Positions 9,001-15,600 of a DNA stretch of 44,817 nucleotides are shown in pieces. How positions within the stretch are numbered: position 1 is the stretch's first letter; the number at the start of each line of letters is the position of its first letter. The notes below the pieces were generated by a model. The model saw only the letters and a program-made list of their open reading frames with translations, ran no database searches and had not been told where the DNA came from. The stretch comes from JAHHLP01 sp041609895 (GTDB lineage: Bacteria > Bacteroidota > Rhodothermia > Rhodothermales > JABDKH01). The position numbers and the translations under genes were made by a program. Location of the stretch: positions 1 to 44,817 of the forward strand of contig JBFIPX010000007.1 of assembly GCA_041609895.1 (NCBI GenBank). Reading direction: 5' to 3'.

Positions 9001-9541
9001 CAACGGAAACGGGGAATGGGATCTTGAAGAACAAGTCATCTTCGTGGAACAAATCAATGGCTCGCAGACGGCGACGTGGCAGGTGGAGTTCATTGATGAG
9101 GGTGGCGTCCCGGAAGATGGTGATGTCTTTTTCGTACGAACCACGAAACCGTTCACTGCTGAAGATTCGTTTGCCTTCCAGACCGTCTCGGCGGGTGTTG
9201 ACCAAAATGCAGCGGCCGACCAGCTCTCAAACATTTACGTGGTCCCGAATCCGTACATCGCGACCAATGTGCTCGAACCGCGCAATCCCGTTTCGAGGAC
9301 GGAACGTGGCGACCGGCGGCTCTACTTCGCGAACCTTCCTCAGCAGTGCACGATTCGGATTTACACGTTGGCGGGCGAGCTCGTGGACACAATCGAGCAC
9401 AGTGGTGGCCTCGATAACGGGAAGGCTTTCTGGGATCTTCGCACGAAGGACAACATGAACATTGCCTACGGTCTTTACATCTACCACGTGGATGCGGGAG
9501 ACCAGGGATCATTCATCGGCAAGTTTGCCATCATCAAGTAG
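6089..9541 (+). CDS. Large exported surface protein with FnIII-like region and sorting tail, partner of the TonB receptor
   Basis: A protein of 1150 residues with no family recognised over its whole length. The ATG at 6089 shares a base with the receptor stop; an ATG at 6107 is also possible. A signal peptide with core LLLLVCLAFGAL is cleaved near NASAQ. Residues about 380-432 are extremely rich in Asp and Gly (repeated DNDGD and DGDGID units), resembling calcium-binding dockerin or thrombospondin-type loops. Residues about 562-690 look like a fibronectin III domain (EKVTLYWGS, GYVIYRSTD, YFYAVTAYDRG). The C-terminus from about 1048 (YVVPNPYIATN) to the final FIGKFAIIK resembles a FlgD/type IX sorting domain. 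Coupling to the receptor suggests that it acts with it at the cell surface, for instance in substrate capture. This is inference. Confidence 0.75.
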   Translation: MEKRSHMTAMISIARKTLLLLVCLAFGALNASAQDASKRQKDWDYFDVSRWLDQQASNQARGGVVADCPDFTNRRDVIMNGNRITSQIQNFGSISSPGNTITDIVWNRLGYGYEFGPFVAAEIIAPKEDPNSVLRTDTTGSPLLDENGDSVYVWHIVSDGLTSNGGETSPDGLTWWGWQPIPCAQPVGSFEGLQVVNPDSRFIPTSDAQDDDLDGKPDSWPDEWFNPNLQEYVWPGALQQGASNADKELLYFMNDYSNEEFAYYPFADDTTKRGLGLEVETRIYQWANPLAEDVMFLVYKITNKSDKDLDKVIFGMWGDPHVGGPRDWPDDWAFFDKSRNLVYAWDDDGRSDIAGVVPGYFGYKFLESPGVGNEIIDGVAFDGDGIDNDSDGMVDESWTDGLDNDGDWNVETDDIGIDGIPGTGDEGEGDGVPTAGSQFDITKPGEPNFEFTDIDESDQIGLTSFASPPFAGNRISNDDRVWNFVQPGRFDVVPTEPGDYVFLYGSGDFQLRAGETKRFSIALIIGENLEDLFLNSETAQQIYNVGYRFARPPDKPIVKAVAGDEKVTLYWGSRSEESVDPLSRTMDFEGYVIYRSTDHEFSDLQTITDINGSKFLFRPLKTERGVEAKFDLDNGIRGPSPIPFPQRGVAFDLGDDTGLFHTFVDSNNVINGQTYFYAVTAYDRGFEGGDEGSLQGGIAPSESAKTITYDPTTDRYIFDVNTVRVIPGPRVAGYAPPSIEAAGGVVQESGIGTGDIILNIIDEFAIPEGGSFRIDFDEVGSDLIYSVTDEVPKEIRIRAVLDKGSSVQFENIVSETFELRSLGGAVLTEGTDYTLNPDNGTVIVLTGGAVANGDSLIATFKYQPIQASDLVNQEEGNPLFSGLQLKVQDEPLDVNLDEETGTGWATGGEGVGFKVDRASSGPGRIRQPADYEITFFGSPQTTSVATNLELPFTVVNITRANEQIEVFVPDRNGNGEWDLEEQVIFVEQINGSQTATWQVEFIDEGGVPEDGDVFFVRTTKPFTAEDSFAFQTVSAGVDQNAAADQLSNIYVVPNPYIATNVLEPRNPVSRTERGDRRLYFANLPQQCTIRIYTLAGELVDTIEHSGGLDNGKAFWDLRTKDNMNIAYGLYIYHVDAGDQGSFIGKFAIIK

Positions 9542-9572
9542 GCGCGGGCGCTAAACCACTCGCAAGAATCTC

Positions 9573-10631
9573 ATGATCATGAAAGCGGGAAAACTCTTTG
9601 CACTGTTAACGAGTCTGGCTTTGACTGCCGGATCCGCGTCCGCGCAGTCGAATGAGCCGAATACGGACACGGTTACGAAGGTTGGCACAACGTCGGCCCA
9701 GTTCCTGAAGATCGGAGTTGGCGCTAGAGCCATCTCGCTAGGAGGCGCCTACGTGGCTGAGGCAACAGACCTCTCGGCGCTGTACTGGAATCCGGCGGGG
9801 TTATCCAAGCTCCGCGGGGCCGCCGTGCAGTTCGCGTATACCGATTATCTGGCGGACATCAGCTACAACTTCGCCGCGTTTGGCACCAACCTGGGAAATC
9901 TCGGGACGCTTGCCGCCTCCATTATCTATCTCGATTCCGGAGAGATGACGGTGCGCACGACCGATCGCCCGAACCCGAGCCCGGAGGAAGCGGAGCGGTT
10001 CTCCGTTCAGGACTTGGCGCTGCAGGTGTCGTACGGTCGCGCTCTCACCGACCGTTTCTCGATCGGAACAACGGTCAAGTACATTCGCGAGAAGATCTAC
10101 AACAGCTCGGCGTCGACCATGGCATTCGACGTGGGCCTCGTGTTTACGACCCCCTTTGAGGCACTTCGTTTGGGCGCCAGCATGGCCAACTTCGGCCCCA
10201 AGATGCAGATGAGCGGCCGAGACATCCTCTTCTCGTCGGACCCGGATCCGAACCAGTCCGGCAACGTGGATGTAGTCAACTCCGAATACCGAACCGACGA
10301 ATTCTCCTTGCCGCTTCTTTTCAGGCTTGGACTGGCATGGGATGCGGTAAACACTGCAAATCACCGCATCGTCCTGCTGACCGACGCTGCCCACCCTAAC
10401 GACAACAGTGAATACCTTAATCTCGGCGGTGAGTACAGCTTCCGTGATCTGGTCTTTATCCGTGCGGGCGTGCGCAACCTCTTCGAGGAGGACGGCGAGC
10501 AAGGTGTCACGTTTGGCGGAGGACTCAACGTCCGCATTGACCGGTCGCTACGCATGCGGGTGGATTACGCATACGCTGATTTTGGACGTTTAGAACAGAC
10601 GCACTGGTTTACGGTCGACCTGTCCTTCTGA
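9573..10631 (+). CDS. PorV/PorQ-like outer-membrane beta-barrel protein
   Basis: A protein of 352 residues with a signal peptide to about residue 25 (ending SASAQ). Its mature N-terminus has the signature of the PorV/UPF0164 family: FLKIGVGARAISLGGAYVAEATDLSALYWNPAGLS. This is the FadL-like small barrel used by type IX secretion as a shuttle or attachment factor for sorted cargo. Alternating beta-strands run through to a C-terminal Phe (WFTVDLSF). An in-frame ATG two codons after the first gives two possible starts. The gene lies 31 bases after the 1150-residue surface protein and 2 bases before the amidase, and both of those carry sorting-domain-like tails. It may be a cargo-specific PorV paralogue. 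Confidence 0.85.
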   Translation: MIMKAGKLFALLTSLALTAGSASAQSNEPNTDTVTKVGTTSAQFLKIGVGARAISLGGAYVAEATDLSALYWNPAGLSKLRGAAVQFAYTDYLADISYNFAAFGTNLGNLGTLAASIIYLDSGEMTVRTTDRPNPSPEEAERFSVQDLALQVSYGRALTDRFSIGTTVKYIREKIYNSSASTMAFDVGLVFTTPFEALRLGASMANFGPKMQMSGRDILFSSDPDPNQSGNVDVVNSEYRTDEFSLPLLFRLGLAWDAVNTANHRIVLLTDAAHPNDNSEYLNLGGEYSFRDLVFIRAGVRNLFEEDGEQGVTFGGGLNVRIDRSLRMRVDYAYADFGRLEQTHWFTVDLSF

Positions 10632-10633
10632 TT

Positions 10634-12019
10634 TTGAATCTACGCGCCCTCGCAGCCCGATCCAGCCTCTGCTCAATTGCCGCCTGCCTAACGCTGTTGG
10701 TGGTCCTCGCGTCGTCTGCCCAAGGACAGATCCTGGATGACATCACGGACGCGCGCGTCCGGATGGGGCCTTCTATGGTGCTCGACCTCGGCAAACGGGA
10801 TCGATACCAGTCGTTTTCCGAGGATGTGCCTGTCGCGTACAACGGCGTAGTATTCAGCGGCCGCACGGATGCACGCGCGGTCGAAGCCTGGGTACGGTTT
10901 CGGTTGGAGAATGAGTGGACGCGGTGGCTACCGATGTACGTCGTCCGATCAACAGTCGACGAGACGGTAATGGGGGGACTTCGGATTGATGAAGTGCGAT
11001 CCGCGTCCTTCGAGATGCGCTTCGAGGTGGAGAGTGATCGTCGTTTCGAACTCCTTGAAGGCGGAGTTTTTGATACGCGGAAAGATGTTGGCGCCGAACC
11101 GCAGCATCGGGTTCCTGCGACCCCACCGCCGGCCAGGAAACGTGAATCCCTCGCACCGGTTCTGATCACCCGCGACGAGTGGAACGCCGATCCGTTCATC
11201 GGGCAGCCGTCACCGCTGGCAAATCCGTCATACGACCATATGACCTTTCACCATGCGGCCGGCTTTCGCGCCACCACGCGCGAGGAGGGGTTGGCTCAGG
11301 TAAAGGCAATTCAGGATCTGCATCAGAATGTTCGCGGATGGAGTGATATCGGTTACCAGTTCGTGATTGATCGTGGTGGGCGGCTTTACCAGGGTCGGCC
11401 GTTCCTGGACAGCAGCAGCTCCCTTGAGGAAGTTCCTCGGCTCGCGCTCGGCGCGCACGTCGGCGGCGCTAATACCGGCAACATCGGCATCTGTCTTCTG
11501 GGCTGCTACCATCCACCCGCAGGCTCGTCGTGTACCGACGAGATTACGACCGCGGCGTATGACACGTACGTAGAAACCTTCGCCTTCCTTAGCGAGAACT
11601 ACGGTGTGGATCCAGAGCAAATCAGGGGACACCGTGACTTCAGCGCCACTGCGTGTCCGGGCGACAACAACTACAGGCTGCTACCGGACCTGATCCTCGA
11701 TGTGGAGGCCTTCGTTCCCGACGAAACCCCCACGCCGGATCGGCTTACGCTGGCGCAGAGCTATCCGAACCCGGTTGCCGATCAGACTACGATCCGCTAC
11801 TACCTCGTCGACGACGGTGTCGTTACGCTAAAAGTATATGACGCGGTAGGTCGAGAGGTCGCGCTCCTCGTAGACGAGTTTCAGACAGCGGATTCGTGGT
11901 ATGGCGTCGACTTTGAGGCCGGCCTTGCTGCTGCCGGCATGTACTTCTATCGTCTCGAGATAGTGGGCGTCGGCAATCGCAAGTCGAGCCGGTCCGGGAC
12001 GATGGCTGTGGTTAGGTAG
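10634..12019 (+). CDS. Exported N-acetylmuramoyl-L-alanine amidase (PGRP type) with type IX sorting tail
   Basis: A protein of 461 residues starting at TTG, two bases after the PorV-like stop. No ATG lies nearby, and this start gives a good signal peptide (core LLVVLASSAQG). Residues about 30-170 are an unassigned beta-rich domain. Residues about 180-350 are a peptidoglycan-recognition/amidase_2 domain with zinc ligands visible as His in FHHAAG (near 206), His in GHRDF (near 332) and Cys in ATACPG (near 339). The last 90 residues are a sorting domain (SYPNPVADQTTI, AAGMYFYRLE). The enzyme should cleave the lactyl-Ala bond of peptidoglycan. Because it is sorted outward, it may act on wall fragments or on other bacteria rather than on the cell's own sacculus. 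Confidence 0.88.
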   Translation: MNLRALAARSSLCSIAACLTLLVVLASSAQGQILDDITDARVRMGPSMVLDLGKRDRYQSFSEDVPVAYNGVVFSGRTDARAVEAWVRFRLENEWTRWLPMYVVRSTVDETVMGGLRIDEVRSASFEMRFEVESDRRFELLEGGVFDTRKDVGAEPQHRVPATPPPARKRESLAPVLITRDEWNADPFIGQPSPLANPSYDHMTFHHAAGFRATTREEGLAQVKAIQDLHQNVRGWSDIGYQFVIDRGGRLYQGRPFLDSSSSLEEVPRLALGAHVGGANTGNIGICLLGCYHPPAGSSCTDEITTAAYDTYVETFAFLSENYGVDPEQIRGHRDFSATACPGDNNYRLLPDLILDVEAFVPDETPTPDRLTLAQSYPNPVADQTTIRYYLVDDGVVTLKVYDAVGREVALLVDEFQTADSWYGVDFEAGLAAAGMYFYRLEIVGVGNRKSSRSGTMAVVR

Positions 12020-12063
12020 CCTGGCACCGGCCTCCTGACGCCACGTCGGGGAGTCCCGTCACT

Positions 12064-12669
12064 TCATGCGTGACTCGGTGCACCGCCCGACGACTTCCTG
12101 ACTGATCGATATGCGATTCCCTTAACGATGATCGCGCCGATGAGCAGGGAGAAGATCAGAGCGTACGTATAGCTGTCAGCTGCGCGAAATCCGTATGCCT
12201 GCGCGAACACGACCCACACGTAGAAAAAGCCGGCCGCAACTAGCGGGTGATCGGGATGTCGGTCTCCGCGAATCGCGTACGCTATGGCAATCGCGAAGAT
12301 TGCCATGTAGGCCAGACCGCCGCCAACGATCGTCAAAACCTCGACCTCCTCGAGGAACGGGTTCGGAAACCAAATTCCGAGCGCAACCAGTGCGAGAAGG
12401 TGATAGAAGTGAGATACGGCGAAGCCGATGAAATACGGCGCGCGGCTCGGCGGCGGCGTTCGAATGGGTCTCGACGCAACGAGGGAAATCGCATCGTCCC
12501 ACACATAAGCGATCAGAAAGAGCAACACGGATAGGCGGGCTGTGACGCGTACCAGGTACCGAACGCTTTCCTCATTCCAACCGCGCCCGCCGATCGCGGA
12601 TACAACGAGCAAAACGACCACCATCGTTACAAGTATGGCGGCTATGACGCGTGTATCTGGCTTCGCCAT
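12064..12669 (-). CDS. Six-helix integral membrane protein of unknown function
   Basis: A protein of 201 residues from the ATG at 12669. A TTG ten codons upstream is an alternative start. Six hydrophobic segments are visible, for example VIAAILVTMVVVLLVVSAI, LSVLLFLIAYVW, FAVSHFYHLLALVALGIW, GGGLAYMAIFAIAIAYAI, FFYVWVVFAQAYGF and YALIFSLLIGAIIV. The third helix holds a His-x-x-His pair (SHFYHLL) that could bind heme or a metal, loosely like ferric-reductase-type membrane proteins, but I cannot assign it to a family. It converges on the amidase gene with a 44-base gap and is divergent from the ABM-like gene. Confidence 0.65.
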   Translation of the reverse strand: MAKPDTRVIAAILVTMVVVLLVVSAIGGRGWNEESVRYLVRVTARLSVLLFLIAYVWDDAISLVASRPIRTPPPSRAPYFIGFAVSHFYHLLALVALGIWFPNPFLEEVEVLTIVGGGLAYMAIFAIAIAYAIRGDRHPDHPLVAAGFFYVWVVFAQAYGFRAADSYTYALIFSLLIGAIIVKGIAYRSVRKSSGGAPSHA

Positions 12670-12841
12670 ACCGAGGGAGACCGATCCGGTTTTCGACAAG
12701 TAATACGCAGGAAAGCATGGCCTATTTACGGGCTATGCACCAAGGCGCGCAACACTGAAGAGCATCCGGAACGCTAACTTCGAGTAATCGCCTGTTCCGG
12801 CAGTGTCGCTGTATGCCATACTTGCCTCGCCAGATCAAGCC

Positions 12842-13141
12842 ATGTATAAAGCGACCTTCAAATTCCGAATCTCCAACGAGGATGGTGAGTTCGACAGACT
12901 TAACGAGGCGATTGACTCGGCCGCCCGCGCCAACCCGGGATTCGTTCGAAAGGAAGCATGGTCCTCCGTCGATGGGGACATAAGAAGTGTTGTCTATTAC
13001 TGGGATTCACTCGAAGCCCTGGAGAGGTTTTCGTCTGATCCTGTACACGTGGAGGCCAAACGGCGCTACCGAGAATGGTACCACGGATACGCGGTTGAGG
13101 TAGCAGCGATAATCCGCGAGAGTGGCGACGGCAAACTGTGA
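12842..13141 (+). CDS. ABM-like (antibiotic biosynthesis monooxygenase fold) small protein
   Basis: A protein of 99 residues from the ATG at 12842. A GTG at 12803 would add 13 residues that do not look like the family. The pattern FKFRISNEDGEFDRLNEAI, then NPGFVRKEAWSSVDGDI, then VVYYWDSLEALERFSSDPVH and REWYHGYAVEVAAI, matches the dimeric alpha-beta barrel ABM fold. That fold includes small quinol monooxygenases and stress proteins. No catalytic residue decides the reaction. The stop TGA overlaps a potential GTG start of the next frame (GTGA at 13138-13141), so it may be co-transcribed with the chloramphenicol acetyltransferase homologue. Confidence 0.65.
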   Translation: MYKATFKFRISNEDGEFDRLNEAIDSAARANPGFVRKEAWSSVDGDIRSVVYYWDSLEALERFSSDPVHVEAKRRYREWYHGYAVEVAAIIRESGDGKL

Positions 13142-13248
13142 TCGCGGAAGCACAGGGAATCATCAAATCAGGCCGCCGAAAAGAGATATCGGTTGGCAGC
13201 GCCCCGTATTATGGAGTAACGCAGCATGTCAATCTCTGGCCTCGGGAG

Positions 13249-13899
13249 ATGCCTAGTTACCTCGACATAACAGCGTGGTCGCGACGCAAGCACTACGATC
13301 TCTTCAGGCGTTATGAACGCCCGTTTTTCAACATCTGCGCGAATGTGGATGTGACAGCCCTGAAGCATGCCACTGATGCCAACGAAAGGTCCTTCTTCCT
13401 GTCTTGCCTGTACTTCTCGACGGCGGCTGCCAACTCCGTCGAACCTTTTCGCTATCGTCTCAGGGACGACGGGGTTCTGGTTCACGACCTCGTCCATCCG
13501 GGGTCTACCGTGCTGATGCCTGACGACACCTTCGGCTTCGCTTACCTTGAATTCGATCACCACTTCGATCGCTTTCATGCCAGTGCAGCGGCCGAGCTTG
13601 ATGCGGTTCGATATGGCGGGAGAGACGCCTTTGATCCGCGCGATGATCGTGACGACCTCATTCACTACTCGGTCATCCCGTGGATCTCGTTTTCCAGCTT
13701 CGCGCACGCCCGGCGATTCATCGAGCTGGATTCGACGCCGAAGATCGTATTCGGAAAGTACTTCGCGGTGAGCAATCGGCTGATGATGCCCGTGTCCGTC
13801 GAGGTGCATCATGCATTGGTCGACGGGCTTCACGTGGGCCAGTACTTCGACCGACTCCAGCAAGGGATCGCGGATGCAGCCGAGTTTCTGACCAATTGA
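13249..13899 (+). CDS. Chloramphenicol acetyltransferase family protein
   Basis: A protein of 216 residues, matching the usual 210-220 of the CAT family. The catalytic His motif HHALVDG is present in the C-terminal part. The preceding segments also match classical CatA enzymes: PWISFSSF, containing the Ser that contacts the substrate, and FGKYF. The N-terminus DITAWSRRKHYDLFRRYERPFF aligns with the family start. For that reason I chose the ATG at 13249 over the GTG at 13138, which would add 37 unrelated residues. The enzyme would transfer acetyl from acetyl-CoA to a hydroxyl of chloramphenicol or a similar acceptor in the cytoplasm. Whether it confers resistance cannot be told from sequence. 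There are no mobile elements beside it. Confidence 0.85.
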   Translation: MPSYLDITAWSRRKHYDLFRRYERPFFNICANVDVTALKHATDANERSFFLSCLYFSTAAANSVEPFRYRLRDDGVLVHDLVHPGSTVLMPDDTFGFAYLEFDHHFDRFHASAAAELDAVRYGGRDAFDPRDDRDDLIHYSVIPWISFSSFAHARRFIELDSTPKIVFGKYFAVSNRLMMPVSVEVHHALVDGLHVGQYFDRLQQGIADAAEFLTN

Positions 13900-14057
13900 T
13901 GGAGCAGTTGGACACGCCCGGCCGCCCCTTTTTGCTAACTGATTGAGGATCCCCCGAATCGCGATCATCACATTTGTGAATCCGGAAGCGACGGTTTGAC
14001 ATTGGGTCGATCCATAAGTACCCTTCGGTTGCGGCCGGCGCTTCACCCCAAAAGGGT

Positions 14058-14075
14058 TGCAATTACATAATTGCA
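14058..14075. repeat. Perfect 18 bp palindrome, operator-like
   Basis: TGCAATTA and TAATTGCA flank a two-base centre (CA). The AT-rich palindrome stands out from its GC-rich surroundings. Its size and form fit a homodimeric helix-turn-helix regulator site. It sits about 220 bases before the start of the 75-residue protein and 160 bases after the CAT homologue. Confidence 0.45.
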
Positions 14076-14121
14076 CCGAGACGCAAAAACAGCGTCCGCC
14101 GTATGATGCCAAAATGGCTCG

Positions 14122-14152
14122 AGGCCTGGTGCCGGATTGGGGCGCCAGGCCT
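14122..14152 (+). terminator. GC-rich 12 bp hairpin, possible terminator
   Basis: AGGCCTGGTGCC (14122-14133) pairs with GGCGCCAGGCCT (14141-14152) with a single G-T wobble and a seven-base loop. The sequence after it, TTGCTTTG, is moderately T-rich. It might end the CAT transcript, 220 bases upstream, or a small RNA. The distance from any gene end lowers confidence. Confidence 0.4.
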
Positions 14153-14297
14153 TTGCTTTGCTCGAAACCGCATGGTTTCAGCCGGCGCTAATCCCTTCCC
14201 CGCGATCGGCTTAAATCCGCTTCCCGGTTGGCCGATACAACCATCGAGTTCGCATCCCATCTGTGTGAGCTATAGACAAACGGAATCGGATAAATTG

Positions 14298-14525
14298 ATG
14301 AATCGGGAAGCAACTAAGAAAGAGCTTATCGACAGGATTGAAGCCTTGGTTGAGGAGTCTTGCACTCTCGTCCGAACAAAGGAGAGCTGGACGCGCCACG
14401 TCGAAATCCAGGCTGAGATCATGCAGTTGTGCCGTCGCGCTGCCGATCTGTTCCAGGGTGCGGACAGCACTCCGTATTGGGATACCGATTCCAAAGAGAG
14501 CACGCGCGAGACGCGGGCAGCGTAG
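14298..14525 (+). CDS. Small hypothetical protein, 75 residues
   Basis: The ATG at 14298 gives a 75-residue, mostly helical and charged protein: an N-terminal REATKKELIDRIEALVEE helix, then a second helix around EIQAEIMQLCRRAADLF, and a polar tail. The frame is open further upstream to 14103, but that part reads like non-coding sequence. It has no signal peptide or membrane helix. I recognise no family. It could be a small coiled-coil regulator. It stands alone, with 177 bases before terC. Confidence 0.4.
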   Translation: MNREATKKELIDRIEALVEESCTLVRTKESWTRHVEIQAEIMQLCRRAADLFQGADSTPYWDTDSKESTRETRAA

Positions 14526-14702
14526 CGCCGCTGGCTTAAACTGGCGCGTGCCTACCGAGCCCAGAGCAGTATTGCAGGCTGGCTGCGGCGGCTAGAAATC
14601 GTCTCGGCACTCATTTAGAAGCGACCGTACCGCGCTTGTCTGGGTCACCCCGGCCCGTTTAAATTGCCGGTCCGCTATTCGACGGACCCCACCCCATGAC
14701 GA

Positions 14703-15458
14703 TTGGACTGGCTAGCTGACCCCGAGGCCCTGATCGCGCTCGCCACGCTTACAGCGTTGGAGATCGTTCTCGGCATCGACAACATCATCTTCATTTCGAT
14801 CCTGTCATCGAAACTGCCGGCGGAGCAGCAGGAACGAGCGAGGGTCATCGGTCTCGGTTTGGCGCTTTTCGGGCGCGTCGCTTTGCTACTGTCGCTTACC
14901 TGGATCATGCGTCTTACCGCGCCGATCTTCACGGTCATCGGATACGAGCTCTCCGGGCGGGACCTGATACTTATCGGAGGGGGCCTCTTCCTTCTGGCGA
15001 AGGCCACTCATGAAATTCATTCGAAGCTCGAGGAGGTCGAGGAGCACGAGAAGGGCGGATTGGCGAAGGCCACATTCGGAAACGTGATCTTTCAGATTCT
15101 GCTCCTCGACATCGTGTTCTCTTTGGATTCCGTGATTACCGCCGTCGGCATGGCCGAGCAGCTTTGGGTGATGGTCACCGCGGTCGTGATCGCTATCATC
15201 ATCATGATGATCTCGGCCCGCGCAATATCCGAGTTCATCGAGAAGCGACCAACGGTCAAGATGCTCGCGCTATCGTTCTTGCTGATGGTCGGTGTAGCGC
15301 TGGTCGCCGAGGGACTCGACTTCCATATCCCGCGTGGCTACATCTACTTTGCGATGACCTTCTCTGTGTTCGTGGAGATGCTGAATCTCAAGCTGCGGTC
15401 GAAGGAGGCAAAACCGATTAAACTCGGACAGCAACTACCACCTGGGATTCGGGACTAG
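14703..15458 (+). CDS. TerC family integral membrane protein (YoaE-like)
   Basis: A protein of 251 residues with about seven membrane helices. It begins at TTG (14703); the family N-terminus DWLADPEALIALATLTALEIVLGIDN fits this start exactly, and the ATG at 14696 is in a different frame and stops quickly. The two TerC acidic membrane motifs are present: LEIVLGIDN near residues 18-27 and LLDIVFSLDSVITAVG near 140. TerC proteins act in the inner membrane in metal handling, including manganese export and metal loading of exported proteins in several bacteria, and in tellurite resistance. The substrate here is not known. It converges on dnaB. Confidence 0.9.
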   Translation: MDWLADPEALIALATLTALEIVLGIDNIIFISILSSKLPAEQQERARVIGLGLALFGRVALLLSLTWIMRLTAPIFTVIGYELSGRDLILIGGGLFLLAKATHEIHSKLEEVEEHEKGGLAKATFGNVIFQILLLDIVFSLDSVITAVGMAEQLWVMVTAVVIAIIIMMISARAISEFIEKRPTVKMLALSFLLMVGVALVAEGLDFHIPRGYIYFAMTFSVFVEMLNLKLRSKEAKPIKLGQQLPPGIRD

Positions 15459-15600
15459 ACGTTGCGTGACGTCATGCCGCGGCAGCATAAGCATGGCGGC
15501 CGTGCAGGTCAGGATACCGCGTCCTGGTCGTGGTCAGTGCCCGTCACCGACCTGCCGTTGTCTTTCGCCAGGCGCGAACCGCTGGCGCTTCCGGATGGAT

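Larger units (their letters stand above)
13900..14297. other. 398 bp gene-poor stretch with palindrome and hairpin
   Basis: No convincing gene lies here on either strand; the open frames that cross it start and end without any protein-like pattern. It contains a perfect palindrome (14058-14075) and a GC-rich hairpin (14122-14152), listed separately. A short non-coding RNA ending at the hairpin is possible but unproven. Confidence 0.5.

Noticed and set aside
15566..15587. CGCCAG/CTGGCG hairpin between convergent terC and dnaB
   Set aside because: Six pairs with a ten-base loop and no T-run on either strand; too weak to call a terminator.
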